Below, in pieces: positions 48,616 through 57,427 of a stretch of 64,000 nucleotides of DNA. Made by a program: the position numbers and the translations under genes. The stretch comes from Streptomyces sp. NBC_00377 (lineage in GTDB: Bacteria; Actinomycetota; Actinomycetes; Streptomycetales; Streptomycetaceae), in assembly GCF_036075115.1 (NCBI RefSeq), contig NZ_CP107958.1, positions 7,192,001-7,256,000 on the forward strand, in the 5' to 3' direction. Position 1 is the first letter of the stretch, and the number at the start of each line of letters is the position of its first letter. The notes under the pieces are model-generated. The model had not been told where the DNA came from. It did not search any database and worked only from the letters and a program-made list of their open reading frames with translations.

Positions 48616-50853
48616 GTGTCCCGCACCGCCCTGCGAATCTGCCCGTTGTGTGAGGCCACCTGCGGGCTGACGCTCACCATCGAGGGGACGAAGGTCACCG
48701 GCGCCCGCGGCGACCGGGAGGACGTCTTCAGCAAGGGCTTCATCTGCCCCAAGGGTGCTTCCTTCGGCGCGGTGGACGGCGACCCCGACCGGCTGCGGAC
48801 CCCCCTCGTGCGCAGGGACGGGGAACTGCGCGAGGCCACCTGGGAGGAGGCCTTCGACGCGGTGGCCGCCGGGATCCGGCCGGTCGTCGAGCGGTACGGC
48901 GCGAACTCCGTGGGAGTCGTCCTCGGCAACCCCAACGTGCACACCATGGCGGGCGCGCTCTACCCGACCGTGCTGCTCGCCGGTCTCGGCACCCGCAGCC
49001 TCTTCACCGCGTCCACGGTCGACCAGATGCCCAAGCACGTCTCCAGCGGACTGCTGTTCGGCGACGCCAACGCGATTCCCGTGCCGGACCTGGACCACAC
49101 CGACCACCTGCTTCTCATCGGCGCCAACCCCCTGGAGTCCAACGGCAGTCTGTGCACCGCCGCCGACTTCCCCGGCAAGCTGAAGGCGCTCAAGGCCCGC
49201 GGCGGCACCCTCACCGTCATCGACCCACGCCGCACCCGTACCGCCAAGCTCGCCGACCGGCACATCGCGATCCGGCCGGGCACGGACGCGCTGCTCCTCG
49301 CGGCCATGGCGCAGGTGCTGTTCGAGGAACTCCTCGTCGACCTGGGCGAGTTGGCCCCGCACGTCGAGGGCATCGAGCAACTCTCGGAAGCCGTCCGGGA
49401 ATTCACCCCGGAAGCGGTCACCGCGGCCTGTGATGTGGACGCCTCGCTGATCCGCACCCTGGCCCGCGAACTCGCCGCCGCCCCCACCGCCGCCGTATAC
49501 GGCCGCATCGGCAGCTGCACGGTCCCGTACGGCACCCTGGCCAGCTGGCTCGTCGACGTCCTCAACATCCTCACCGGCAACCTGGACCGGCCCGGCGGCG
49601 CGCTCTTCCCGCAGGCAGCCACCGACCGCACGCCCCGGCCGGCCGGCCCCGGCCACGGCTTCCGGCTCGCCCGCTGGCACTCGCGGGTGAGCCGGCACCC
49701 CGAGGCCAAGGGCGAACTGCCGCTGTCCGCGCTCGCCGAGGAGATCGACACCGCGACGTCGGAGGGCGAGCCGATCCGCGCGCTCGTCGCCGTGGCCGCC
49801 AACCCCGTCCTGTCCGCCCCGGACGGCGACCGGCTCGACAAGGCGCTCGACTCCCTCGACTTCATGGTCAGCGTCGACCCCTACCTGAACGAGACCTCCC
49901 GCCACGCCGGCGTCGTCCTGCCCCCGCCGCCGCCCTCGCAGAGCCCGCACCACGACTTCGCGTTCAACACCCTCGCCGTGCGCAACCAGGTCCGTTACAG
50001 CCGCCCGGCCGTCCCGCTCGAGCCCGGCCGGATGGCCGAGACCGAGATCCTCGCCCGGCTGATCCTGGCCGCCACCGGGATGCACGGCGCCGACCCGTCA
50101 GCTGTGGACGACCTGGTCATCGGGCAGACCCTCGGCAAGGCGGTCGGGGAAGCGCACTCGCCCGTGCACGGCCGCGACCCGCAGGAGCTCGCGGCGGCCC
50201 TCGACGGGGAGACCGGTCCCGAGCGCCGGCTGGACATGATGCTGCGCCTCGGCCCCTACGGCGACGGCTTCGGCGCCCGGCCGGAAGGGCTCGGCCTGAC
50301 CCGGCTGCTCGACCGTCCGCACGGCATCGACCTCGGGCCGCTGGGCCCGCGCCTGCCCCAGCCGCTGAAGACGCGCAGCGGTCGGATCGAGCTGCTGCCG
50401 CAGCCGATCGCCGACGATCTCCCGCGGCTGCGCGAGGGCATGCGGCAGCGGACGGACGGGCTGGTCCTCGTCGGCCGGCGCCATCTGCGCTCCAACAACA
50501 GCTGGATGCACAACGTCCCCGCCCTCACCGGCGGCACCAACCGCTGCACCCTGCACATCCACCCCGAGGACGCCGAACGGCTCGGTGTGCGGGACGGCGC
50601 GCCGGTCCGGGTGAAGGGCGCCGGGGGAGAGGTGACCGCACCGGCCGAGATCACGGACGGCGTGCGCCGGGGTGTCGTCAGCCTGCCGCACGGCTGGGGT
50701 CACAACCGCCCCGGCACCCGTCTGAGCCACGCCGCCACCGACCCCGGCGTCAACGTCAACCAGCTTCTCGACGGCAGCCTCCTGGACCCGCTGTCGGGCA
50801 ACGCGGTGCTCAACGGAGTGCCGGTGGAACTTGCCCCGGTAGCGGCCCGCTGA
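48616..50853 (+). CDS. Molybdopterin-dependent oxidoreductase
   Basis: 745-residue protein of the DMSO-reductase/formate dehydrogenase superfamily. N-terminal [4Fe-4S] motif Cys9-x2-Cys12-x3-Cys16-x27-Cys44 (ICPLCEATCG ... FICPKG). The molybdopterin domains follow: NPNVHTMAGALYPTVLLAGLG, GANPLESNGSLC, VIDPRRTRTAKLADRHIAIRPGTD, and the C-terminal barrel with ALTGGTNRCTLHIHPEDAERLGVRDGAPVRV and GVVSLPHGWGHNRPG. No signal peptide, so cytoplasmic. It is close to the uncharacterised aerobic actinobacterial group. GTG 48616 has AGGAGG four bases upstream. Electron partner and substrate unknown. Confidence 0.87.
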   Translation: MSRTALRICPLCEATCGLTLTIEGTKVTGARGDREDVFSKGFICPKGASFGAVDGDPDRLRTPLVRRDGELREATWEEAFDAVAAGIRPVVERYGANSVGVVLGNPNVHTMAGALYPTVLLAGLGTRSLFTASTVDQMPKHVSSGLLFGDANAIPVPDLDHTDHLLLIGANPLESNGSLCTAADFPGKLKALKARGGTLTVIDPRRTRTAKLADRHIAIRPGTDALLLAAMAQVLFEELLVDLGELAPHVEGIEQLSEAVREFTPEAVTAACDVDASLIRTLARELAAAPTAAVYGRIGSCTVPYGTLASWLVDVLNILTGNLDRPGGALFPQAATDRTPRPAGPGHGFRLARWHSRVSRHPEAKGELPLSALAEEIDTATSEGEPIRALVAVAANPVLSAPDGDRLDKALDSLDFMVSVDPYLNETSRHAGVVLPPPPPSQSPHHDFAFNTLAVRNQVRYSRPAVPLEPGRMAETEILARLILAATGMHGADPSAVDDLVIGQTLGKAVGEAHSPVHGRDPQELAAALDGETGPERRLDMMLRLGPYGDGFGARPEGLGLTRLLDRPHGIDLGPLGPRLPQPLKTRSGRIELLPQPIADDLPRLREGMRQRTDGLVLVGRRHLRSNNSWMHNVPALTGGTNRCTLHIHPEDAERLGVRDGAPVRVKGAGGEVTAPAEITDGVRRGVVSLPHGWGHNRPGTRLSHAATDPGVNVNQLLDGSLLDPLSGNAVLNGVPVELAPVAAR

Positions 50854-50907
50854 CCTGAGCAAAGCTGTGACCTGGACTTTTGCGCTTATTGCTCGCACGT
50901 CAACGTC

Positions 50908-50986
50908 TTGTTAACACCGTTTGAACGGACCTAACGTCAACGCACCGCCGACCCCCAGGTGGGATGTTCAAGGGCGAACGTTAGGT
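50908..50986 (+). promoter_or_regulatory. Promoter and inverted repeat before citrate transporter
   Basis: TTGTTA (50908-50913) and TAACGT (50932-50937) with an 18-bp spacer form a promoter-like pair. A perfect 9-bp inverted repeat ACCTAACGT (50929-50937) / ACGTTAGGT (50978-50986) overlaps the -10 and ends near the start codon. It could be a paired operator or a leader stem. Confidence 0.45.
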
Positions 50987-50994
50987 ATCCATTC

Positions 50995-52434
50995 ATGTTG
51001 ACCATCCTCGGCTTCGCCATGATCGCGACCTTCCTGGTCCTGATCATGCTGAAGAAGATGTCGCCGATCGCGGCGCTCGTGCTGATCCCGGCACTGTTCT
51101 GCGTGTTCGTCGGGAAGGGCGCCAAGCTAGGTGACTACGTCATCGACGGCGTCACCAGCCTCGCCCCCACGGCGGCGATGCTCATGTTCGCGATCGTCTA
51201 CTTCGGTGTGATGATCGACGTCGGCCTCTTCGACCCGGTCGTGCGGGGCATCCTGAAGTTCTGCAAGGCCGACCCGCTCCGCATCGTCATAGGAACGGCG
51301 CTGCTCGCCGCGATCGTCTCCCTGGACGGCGACGGCTCCACCACCTTCATGATCACCGTCTCGGCGATGTACCCGCTGTACAAGCGCCTGAAGATGAGCC
51401 TGGTCGTGATGACGGGTGTCGCGGCCATGGCCAACGGCGTGATGAACACGCTGCCCTGGGGCGGCCCGACCGCCCGGGCCGCCACCGCGCTCAAGCTCGA
51501 CGCCAGCGACATCTTCGTGCCGATGATCCCGGCCCTGGCCGTGGGCCTGCTCTTCGTCTTCGTCCTCTCCTACGTCCTCGGCCGCCGCGAGCGCGCCCGG
51601 CTCGGCGTGCTGACGCTGGACGAGGTACTGGTCGAGGACGTCGAGGAGAAGGACACCGAGACGGTCCTGGTGGGCGCCGGCGGCTCTGCGGGCACCGGCC
51701 ACGGCAAGGCCCCCGTGCGGACGGGCGGTTCCGGCTCCGGTACCGACGCCGACGCGCGCGACGACGGGGCGGACGAGGACGAGGACGACGGCTTCCAGGG
51801 CCTCGACCCGCACCGGGCCACCCTGCGCCCCCGGCTGTACTGGTTCAACGCGCTGCTCACGGTCGCCCTGCTGACCGCCATGATCATGGAGTACCTGCCG
51901 ATCCCGGTGCTGTTCCTGATCGGCGCCGCGCTCGCCCTCACCGTCAACTTCCCGCACATCCCGGACCAGAAGGCCCGGCTCGCCGCCCACGCCGACAACG
52001 TCCTCAACGTCTCCGGCATGGTCTTCGCCGCCGCCGTCTTCACCGGCGTCCTCCAGGGCACCGGCATGGTCGACCACATGGCCAGGTGGATGGTGGACGT
52101 CGTCCCCGAGGGCATGGGTCCCCACATGGCCCTCGTCACCGGTGTCCTGAGCCTCCCGCTCACGTACTTCATGTCGAACGACGGCTTCTACTTCGGCGTC
52201 CTGCCGGTCCTGGCCGAGGCCGGCGCCGCCCACGGGGTCACCCCGCTGGAGATGGCCCGGGCCTCGCTCGTCGGCCAGCCCCTGCACATGTCGAGCCCGC
52301 TCGTGCCGGCCGTCTACGTCCTCGTCGGGATGGCGAAGGTCGAGTTCGGCGACCACACGAGGTTCGTGGTCAAGTGGGCCGCCTGCACCTGCCTGGCGAT
52401 CCTCGGCGCGGGCATCCTGTTCGGGATCATCTGA
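50995..52434 (+). CDS. Citrate-Mg2+:H+ symporter family (CitMHS) transporter
   Basis: 479-residue membrane protein. Twelve or so hydrophobic segments, starting LTILGFAMIATFLVLIMLKKMSPIAALVLIPALFCVF. The family signatures MLMFAIVYFGVMIDVGLFDP, SLDGDGSTTFMITVSAMYPLY, PWGGPTARAATAL and SLPLTYFMSNDGFYFGVLPVLAEAG are complete. A hydrophilic Asp/Gly-rich loop (residues about 225-280) sits in the middle. It would import metal-complexed citrate. ATG 50995 has only a weak ribosome site. An MFS gene follows 19 bp later. Confidence 0.88.
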   Translation: MLTILGFAMIATFLVLIMLKKMSPIAALVLIPALFCVFVGKGAKLGDYVIDGVTSLAPTAAMLMFAIVYFGVMIDVGLFDPVVRGILKFCKADPLRIVIGTALLAAIVSLDGDGSTTFMITVSAMYPLYKRLKMSLVVMTGVAAMANGVMNTLPWGGPTARAATALKLDASDIFVPMIPALAVGLLFVFVLSYVLGRRERARLGVLTLDEVLVEDVEEKDTETVLVGAGGSAGTGHGKAPVRTGGSGSGTDADARDDGADEDEDDGFQGLDPHRATLRPRLYWFNALLTVALLTAMIMEYLPIPVLFLIGAALALTVNFPHIPDQKARLAAHADNVLNVSGMVFAAAVFTGVLQGTGMVDHMARWMVDVVPEGMGPHMALVTGVLSLPLTYFMSNDGFYFGVLPVLAEAGAAHGVTPLEMARASLVGQPLHMSSPLVPAVYVLVGMAKVEFGDHTRFVVKWAACTCLAILGAGILFGII

Positions 52435-52453
52435 CCGTCCCATGGAGGAACTT

Positions 52454-53776
52454 GTGAGGCCCGGTAGGAACCGCGGCTGGCTGCTCCGTCTCGTCATCGC
52501 CTTCGGCTTCGCGCAGGGGGCGGTGTCGATGGCCCGGCCCGCCGTCTCCTACCGGGCCCTCGCGCTGGGAGCGGACGAGCGGGCGATCGGCGTCATCGCG
52601 GGCGTGTACGCGCTGCTGCCGCTCTTCGCCGCCGTACCGCTCGGCCGGCGTACCGACCACGGCCGCTGCGCGCCCCTGCTGCCCTTCGGCGTGGTCCTGA
52701 TCTCCGGCGGGTGCGTGCTGAGCGGTGCGGCCGGTTCGCTCTGGACGATGGCCCTGTGGAGCGGGGTCATGGGCCTCGGCCATCTCTGCTTCGTCATCGG
52801 CTCGCAGTCGCTCGTCGCCCGGCAGTCCGCGCCGCACGAACAGGACCGCAACTTCGGCCACTTCACCATCGGCGCCTCCCTCGGCCAGCTGGTCGGCCCG
52901 ATCGCGGCCGGAGCGCTGATCGGCGGTGACGACATGGCGCGCAGCAGCGCGCTGGCCCTGCTCGTCGCGGGCGCCGGCTGCGCGGTCGCGTTCACCTCGC
53001 TGTGGCGCATCGAAGACCGCGGGACGACGCCCAAGTCCAGTGGCGGGCAAGGCCGGCGTGTGCCCGTCGGCCGGATCCTGCACACCCGGGGTGTCCCCGC
53101 GGGCATCCTGGTCAGCCTCTCCGTGCTGTCCGCGACCGACATCCTCACCGCCTATCTGCCGGTGGTCGGCGAGCACCGGGGCATCGCGCCGTCCGTCATC
53201 GGAGTCCTGCTGAGCGTCCGCGCGGCGGCCTCCATAGCCTGCCGCCTCGTCCTCACCCCCCTGCTGCGGCTGCTTGGCCGGACGCTGCTGCTCACCGTGA
53301 CCTGCCTGCTGGCGGCCCTGTTGTGCGCGGGGATCGCGCTGCCGGTGCCTGTCTGGGGGCTGGCCGTGATCCTCGCCGCCCTCGGCTTCTGCCTCGGCGT
53401 CGGACAGCCCCTGTCGATGACGACGGTCGTCCAGGCCGCTCCCGACGGCGCCCGTTCCACCGCCCTCGCGCTGCGCCTCACCGGCAACCGGCTCGGCCAG
53501 GTCGCCGCGCCCGCGGCCGCGGGGCTGGTGGCCGGCGCCGCGGGCGTGGCCGCGCCGTTCGTGATGCTGGGGGTGTTGTTGCTGGTGTCGTCGGGTGTCG
53601 CGGTGCGGTCGCCGGGGGACCCGCGCGCGGACGCGGGAGCCGGGACGGCAGCGCCCGGCGCCGGTCCGGGCCGCGGTTGCGCCGGTCGAGCGATGTCTGA
53701 CGGCGCGTCGGGCGGAGCTCCCACAGTCCCGGGCGCCGATGTGAAAGAGAGTCAGGAGCAAGAACGATTTGTATGA
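52454..53776 (+). CDS. MFS transporter
   Basis: 440 residues with 12 membrane segments. Motif A-like LGRRTDHGR after helix two, and FTIGASLGQLVGPIAAGALIG in helix five (motif C-like, as in drug exporters). A Gly/Ala-rich tail after the last helix is cytoplasmic. GTG 52454 is chosen because GGAGG (52444-52448) is well placed, while ATG 52442 has none. Co-directional and 19 bp after the citrate transporter, so likely one transcript. A long hairpin covers its stop codon. Confidence 0.82.
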   Translation: MRPGRNRGWLLRLVIAFGFAQGAVSMARPAVSYRALALGADERAIGVIAGVYALLPLFAAVPLGRRTDHGRCAPLLPFGVVLISGGCVLSGAAGSLWTMALWSGVMGLGHLCFVIGSQSLVARQSAPHEQDRNFGHFTIGASLGQLVGPIAAGALIGGDDMARSSALALLVAGAGCAVAFTSLWRIEDRGTTPKSSGGQGRRVPVGRILHTRGVPAGILVSLSVLSATDILTAYLPVVGEHRGIAPSVIGVLLSVRAAASIACRLVLTPLLRLLGRTLLLTVTCLLAALLCAGIALPVPVWGLAVILAALGFCLGVGQPLSMTTVVQAAPDGARSTALALRLTGNRLGQVAAPAAAGLVAGAAGVAAPFVMLGVLLLVSSGVAVRSPGDPRADAGAGTAAPGAGPGRGCAGRAMSDGASGGAPTVPGADVKESQEQERFV

Positions 53777-53791
53777 AAATCGTCCTGACTC
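53749..53791 (+). terminator. Hairpin over MFS stop and next ribosome site
   Basis: GAGTCAGG (53749-53756) pairs with CCTGACTC (53784-53791), and inside it ACGATTT (53764-53770) pairs with AAATCGT (53777-53783). The stem covers the MFS stop codon (53774-53776) and ends immediately before the GGAGG (53792-53796) of the next gene. It may end transcription or control translation of the next gene. Confidence 0.6.
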
Positions 53792-53803
53792 GGAGGAATG
53801 CGC

Positions 53804-54760
53804 ATGTCCAGCTCGACGCTCCCGTCCGCCCTCGGCTCCCGCCTCGGCGTCACGGCCCTCACCGTGCTCGCCGCGGCGGGGTTCACCACTCTCTCGGCGC
53901 CGTCCGCCATGGCCGTGGGGGAGGCCGGTGACATCAGGATCCACCGCGAGCAGGTACCCCCGGGCGTCTCCAAGGACGACCCGGTGGCCTGCCGGTTCTA
54001 CCTCGACGCCGCCAACTTCGGCGAGCTGCCGACCGTCGCCTACACCATCAAGGCGCGGCCCCCGGCCCTCGACACCGCCACCGTCACCGGCAACATCACC
54101 CTGACCCAGGGCGCCGGGCACACCGACACCCTGGGGCTGGCCGAGGGGTCGTACACGTTGGAGTGGACCATTGCCGCCCGCGGGGACGTCCCGGTCCCCT
54201 CGCCCAAGGTGAAGGTCTTCAAGATCAGTTGCTCCGAGGGTCGCGGCGGGAACGAGGGCCCGAACCAGCCGATCACGGACGACGGCCGTGAAGCCGCCGC
54301 GCCGAACGGCCAGGGCGGTGGCGGCCAGGCCGACGGCGGTCAGAACGGCACCGCGCAGAACGGCACCACCCAGGGTGGCACCGCGCAGAACGGCACCACC
54401 CAGAACGGCACGGCGCAGAACGGCACGGCGCAGAACGGCGCCGCGCAGAACGGCGCCGCGCAGAGCGCCGGCGGGCGTGAGGGCGGCGCTCAGGGCGGCG
54501 GCGCCTGGAGCGGGGAGAAGGGCAGCGGCGCCTGGAGCGGGGAGAAGGGCGGCGGCGCCTGGAGCGGGGAGAAGGGCAGCGGCGCCTGGAGCGGCGAGAA
54601 GGGCGGCCCCGAGGGCGGCGTGCACGCGGGCGGCGGCGGCCTCGCCGGCACCACGCAGTCCTTCACCCCGCTGGCCGGAGCCGCGGCCGTCGGGCTGGTG
54701 ACCGTCGGGGGATTCGCCTACTTCCGACTGATCCGCCGGCGCACCCATGGTGCCGCGTAG
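53804..54760 (+). CDS. Repeat-rich membrane-anchored surface protein
   Basis: 318 residues. Signal peptide (residues 1-37, ending AMA), an N-terminal immunoglobulin-like domain (AGDIRIHREQVPPGVSKDDPVACRFYLDAANF to KVFKISCSEG, with two cysteines), then low-complexity repeats: about eight AQNG(T/A)-type pentapeptides and four GAWSGEKG units. A C-terminal membrane helix (LAGAAAVGLVTVGGFAYF) and RLIRRRTHG tail follow. GLAGTTQS before the helix is close to, but not, a LAXTG sorting motif. ATG 53804 has GGAGG seven bases upstream. The next gene, overlapping by 14 bp, is a class F sortase, so it may be a partner. Confidence 0.8.
   Translation: MSSSTLPSALGSRLGVTALTVLAAAGFTTLSAPSAMAVGEAGDIRIHREQVPPGVSKDDPVACRFYLDAANFGELPTVAYTIKARPPALDTATVTGNITLTQGAGHTDTLGLAEGSYTLEWTIAARGDVPVPSPKVKVFKISCSEGRGGNEGPNQPITDDGREAAAPNGQGGGGQADGGQNGTAQNGTTQGGTAQNGTTQNGTAQNGTAQNGAAQNGAAQSAGGREGGAQGGGAWSGEKGSGAWSGEKGGGAWSGEKGSGAWSGEKGGPEGGVHAGGGGLAGTTQSFTPLAGAAAVGLVTVGGFAYFRLIRRRTHGAA
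54341..54605. repeat. In-frame coding repeats
   Basis: 15-bp CAGAACGGCACCGCG-type units (54341-54465) followed by four 24-30 bp units encoding GAWSGEKG (about 54498-54605), inside the surface protein gene. Confidence 0.8.
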
Positions 54761-55466
54761 GCGCCTACGCAGGCCCTGGCACCGGACCCGCGCCTACCGC
54801 CTCACCAGGACGGCCGTGCTCACGGTCGTCCTGGTGACGGTCGGGGTCCAGTGCGGGGGGCGCGACGGCCCGGTCACGTCCGCCCGGGCCGGCGGGACGG
54901 CCGTGGGCGGGGCGCAGGCCGACCCGGCCCCCGGGGACGACGCCGACCAGGAGCGCCGGGCGGCGCGAAACGAGGCGTCCGCGAGCCCCACGCCCCCGCC
55001 CCGTCCGCTGCCGCGGTCCCCGGCGACCACCCTGCGCGTACCCTCCCTCGGCATCGTCGCCACGATCGTCCCGCTCCGGCTCGGCCCTGATCGGCACCTC
55101 GGGACCCCCCCGCTCGAGCGGCCCAAGCTGGTCGGCTGGTACGCGGGCGGCCCCACACCCGGGGAGCGGGGCACGGCCGTCGCCGTCGGACACCGCGACA
55201 CCAAGACCGGCCCGGCGGTTTTCGCCGGCCTCGCGCGGGTGGCCAGGGGCGCCCGGATCGAAGCCCGGCGCGCCGACGGCCGCACCGCCGTCTACACCGT
55301 GGACCGGGTCCGCGTCTTCGACAAGGCCACCTTTCCCGACAAGGAGGTGTACGGGCCGACCCGCCGCCCCGAACTGCGCATCCTCACCTGCGGGGGCCTG
55401 TTCCGGCAGGCGACGGGATACACCAGCAACGTCGTCGTCTTCGCCCACCTGACGGCGACCCGCTGA
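54747..55466 (+). CDS. Class F sortase
   Basis: 239 residues. N-terminal membrane helix (residues about 19-34), a disordered Pro/Ala/Asp linker, then the sortase barrel from residue 95 (TLRVPSLGIVATIVPL). Catalytic His149 is in AVGHRD and Cys215 in ILTCGG. The usual C-terminal catalytic Arg is not obvious: the equivalent strand reads GYTSNVVVFAHL. ATG 54747 lies inside the end of the surface protein gene (14-bp overlap). Class F sortases are typical of actinobacteria and process few substrates; the adjacent anchored protein is the natural candidate. Confidence 0.83.
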   Translation: MVPRRRLRRPWHRTRAYRLTRTAVLTVVLVTVGVQCGGRDGPVTSARAGGTAVGGAQADPAPGDDADQERRAARNEASASPTPPPRPLPRSPATTLRVPSLGIVATIVPLRLGPDRHLGTPPLERPKLVGWYAGGPTPGERGTAVAVGHRDTKTGPAVFAGLARVARGARIEARRADGRTAVYTVDRVRVFDKATFPDKEVYGPTRRPELRILTCGGLFRQATGYTSNVVVFAHLTATR

Positions 55467-55544
55467 CCCGCCGCGGTGCCGCCTCCGCCGTCCGCGGCCC
55501 CCGGGCCGCCGCCCGTTGAACCAGACCGTCCGGTTTCTCACCAG

Positions 55545-55562
55545 TCGGACGGGAGCGTCCGA
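55545..55562. terminator. Small hairpin after sortase gene
   Basis: TCGGAC (55545-55550) / GTCCGA (55557-55562) with a 6-base loop, about 80 bp past the stop. Confidence 0.35.
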
Positions 55563-55704
55563 TCCCGGCCCTTCTCTTCCCCCGGGTGCGCACTGTCCGT
55601 TAACTTCCGTGACTCACAAGCCCCGTTCGAGCCGCACGGGGCAGGTCGGACAGCGAAGTACCGGCCGGGCCCGCCCGGCACACGAGTCCCCGGGGACACT
55701 TCTC

Positions 55705-57042
55705 ATGACACGCGCCATCTCGTTGCACGACGTCAGCAAGGTCCACGACCGAAACGTCCGGGTCGTGGACCGGCTGTCGCTGGACATCGCGCCCGGCGAG
55801 TTCCTGGTCCTGCTGGGCCCCTCCGGCTGCGGCAAGTCCACCGTCCTGCGCATGATCGCCGGCCTGGAACAGATCACCGAGGGGGAGTTACGGCTCGACG
55901 GCGACTACGCCAACGACCTGGCGCCCTCGGGGCGGGACATCGCCATGGTCTTCCAGAACTTCGCCCTCTACCCGAACATGACCGGCCGCGACAACATCGG
56001 TTTCCCGCTGCGCATCGAGGCCCCCGGCGCCGACCCGGGCCCCCGCGTGGACGCCACCGCCCGGATGCTCGGCATCGAGGACCTCCTCGACCGTTTCCCC
56101 GGCCAGCTCTCCGGCGGCGAACGCCAGCGCGTCGCCATGGGCCGGGCCATCGCCCGGCACCCCTCCGCCTTCCTGATGGACGAGCCGCTGTCCAACCTCG
56201 ACGCCAAGCTCCGCAACCACCTGCGGGCCGAGATATCCAAGCTGACCAGGGAACTGGGCGTCACCACCGTCTACGTCACGCACGACCAGGCCGAGGCCAT
56301 GTCGCTCGGCGACCGGGTCGCCGTGCTGCGCGGCGGCGTCCTCCAGCAGGTGGGCACCCCGCGCTCGGTCTACGCCCTGCCGCGCAACGTCTTCGTCGCC
56401 GCCTTCATCGGCACCCCGCGCATCAACCTCCTGCGCGGCCTGGTCCGCGCCCCGCTCGACGGCGCCATGACGATCAGCCTCGGCAAGCAGGCGCTGCGGC
56501 TGCCCGAACCCCACTGTCTGGACCACAAGCTGCTGCGCGTGCAGCAGGGCCGGGAAGTGATCGTCGGGCTGCGCTCGGAGGCGGTCCGCATCGCCACTCC
56601 CGCCGAGGCCCGGCCCGGCGAGACGCACATCACCGGGCTGGTGGAGCACGTGGAGTTCCAGGGTCACGAGGTGCTGGTGCACTTCAACACCGGCTCACGG
56701 CTCGCGGTCGTGCCGGAGCTGGAGGCGCCCCGCCCCGCCCAGCGGCCGATTCGGCGGCGGCGCCGCGAGGGCGGTGTCCTCGGCCGGCTCCGCAAGGGCG
56801 CGGGCGGCCTGCGGTCCGGTCCGGTCGGGGTCCTGGACGAGCCGCAGGAGCAGGACCGGCCGGTGACGTCCACGGAGGGCCGCCCCCTCGGCGACCTCGT
56901 CGTGCGCACCACACCCGACTTCGACCTCCGGCACGGCATGCAGGTCCCGCTGCTCGTCGACATCGCCCATCTCTTCGTCTTCGACCAGCACGGCGAGCGC
57001 ATCAGCCCGGCCCCGGCCCGGCTGCCGGACCTGGACGAGTGA
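55705..57042 (+). CDS. MsiK/UgpC-type ABC transporter ATPase with a TTA codon
   Basis: 445-residue sugar-importer ATPase. Walker A GPSGCGKST (residues 39-47), Q-loop FQNFALYPNM, signature LSGGERQRVAMGRA, Walker B FLMDEPLSNLD, H-loop VTHDQAEAMSLG, and C-terminal TOBE/OB domain (VGLRSEAVRIATP, HVEFQGHEVLVHF). A basic insert (RPIRRRRREGGVLGRLRKGA) of about 50 residues in the TOBE part makes it longer than MsiK (about 377). Orphan: no permease nearby, as for multi-use ATPases. Codon 62 (55888-55890) is TTA, the only in-frame TTA I found in the window, predicting dependence on the bldA leucine tRNA. Confidence 0.87.
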   Translation: MTRAISLHDVSKVHDRNVRVVDRLSLDIAPGEFLVLLGPSGCGKSTVLRMIAGLEQITEGELRLDGDYANDLAPSGRDIAMVFQNFALYPNMTGRDNIGFPLRIEAPGADPGPRVDATARMLGIEDLLDRFPGQLSGGERQRVAMGRAIARHPSAFLMDEPLSNLDAKLRNHLRAEISKLTRELGVTTVYVTHDQAEAMSLGDRVAVLRGGVLQQVGTPRSVYALPRNVFVAAFIGTPRINLLRGLVRAPLDGAMTISLGKQALRLPEPHCLDHKLLRVQQGREVIVGLRSEAVRIATPAEARPGETHITGLVEHVEFQGHEVLVHFNTGSRLAVVPELEAPRPAQRPIRRRRREGGVLGRLRKGAGGLRSGPVGVLDEPQEQDRPVTSTEGRPLGDLVVRTTPDFDLRHGMQVPLLVDIAHLFVFDQHGERISPAPARLPDLDE

Positions 57043-57100
57043 CGAGGCGCCCGCCGTGTCCGGGCCCGCCCGTCCGCCGCCGCGGGAACACCGTCTCCGG

Positions 57101-57313
57101 GCCGCGCCCGTCCCGTGCCGGGCCGCGCCCGTCCCGTGCCGGGCCGCGCCCGTCCCGTGCCGGGCCGTGCCCGTCCGTCCCGTGCCGGGCCGTGCCCGTC
57201 CGTCCCGTGCCGGGCCGTGCCCGTCCGTCCCGTGCCGGGCCGTGCCCGTCCGTCCCGTGCCGGGCCGTGCCCGCCCGCCCCGTGCCGGGCCGCGCCCGTC
57301 CGTCCCGTGCCGG
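57101..57313. repeat. Tandem repeat array, 21- and 25-bp units
   Basis: Three 21-bp units (57101-57163) are followed by six 25-bp units (57164-57313), four of them identical and two variant, all built on GTCCCGTGCCGGGCC. It fills the gap between the ABC ATPase and aldehyde dehydrogenase genes. No gene is supported. Confidence 0.85.
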
Positions 57314-57373
57314 GCCGCGCGTTTGTGCGGGGTGGCCGTCCCCGGAGTCCGTCGTGTCCCTCTGGTGCCGGAA

Positions 57374-57390
57374 AACTAACAACGCTAGTT
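57374..57390. promoter_or_regulatory. Putative TetR-type operator, copy B
   Basis: AACTAACAACGCTAGTT, same pattern as copies at 742 and 62832; 37 bp before the aldehyde dehydrogenase start. Confidence 0.6.
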
Positions 57391-57427
57391 TAGGGCGCGG
57401 ACGACGAGCCCCGCCGAAGGGAACGCG

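Noticed and set aside
57059..57393. Arg/Pro/Ala-repeat proteins encoded by the tandem array
   Set aside because: Frames simply read the 21/25-bp repeats.
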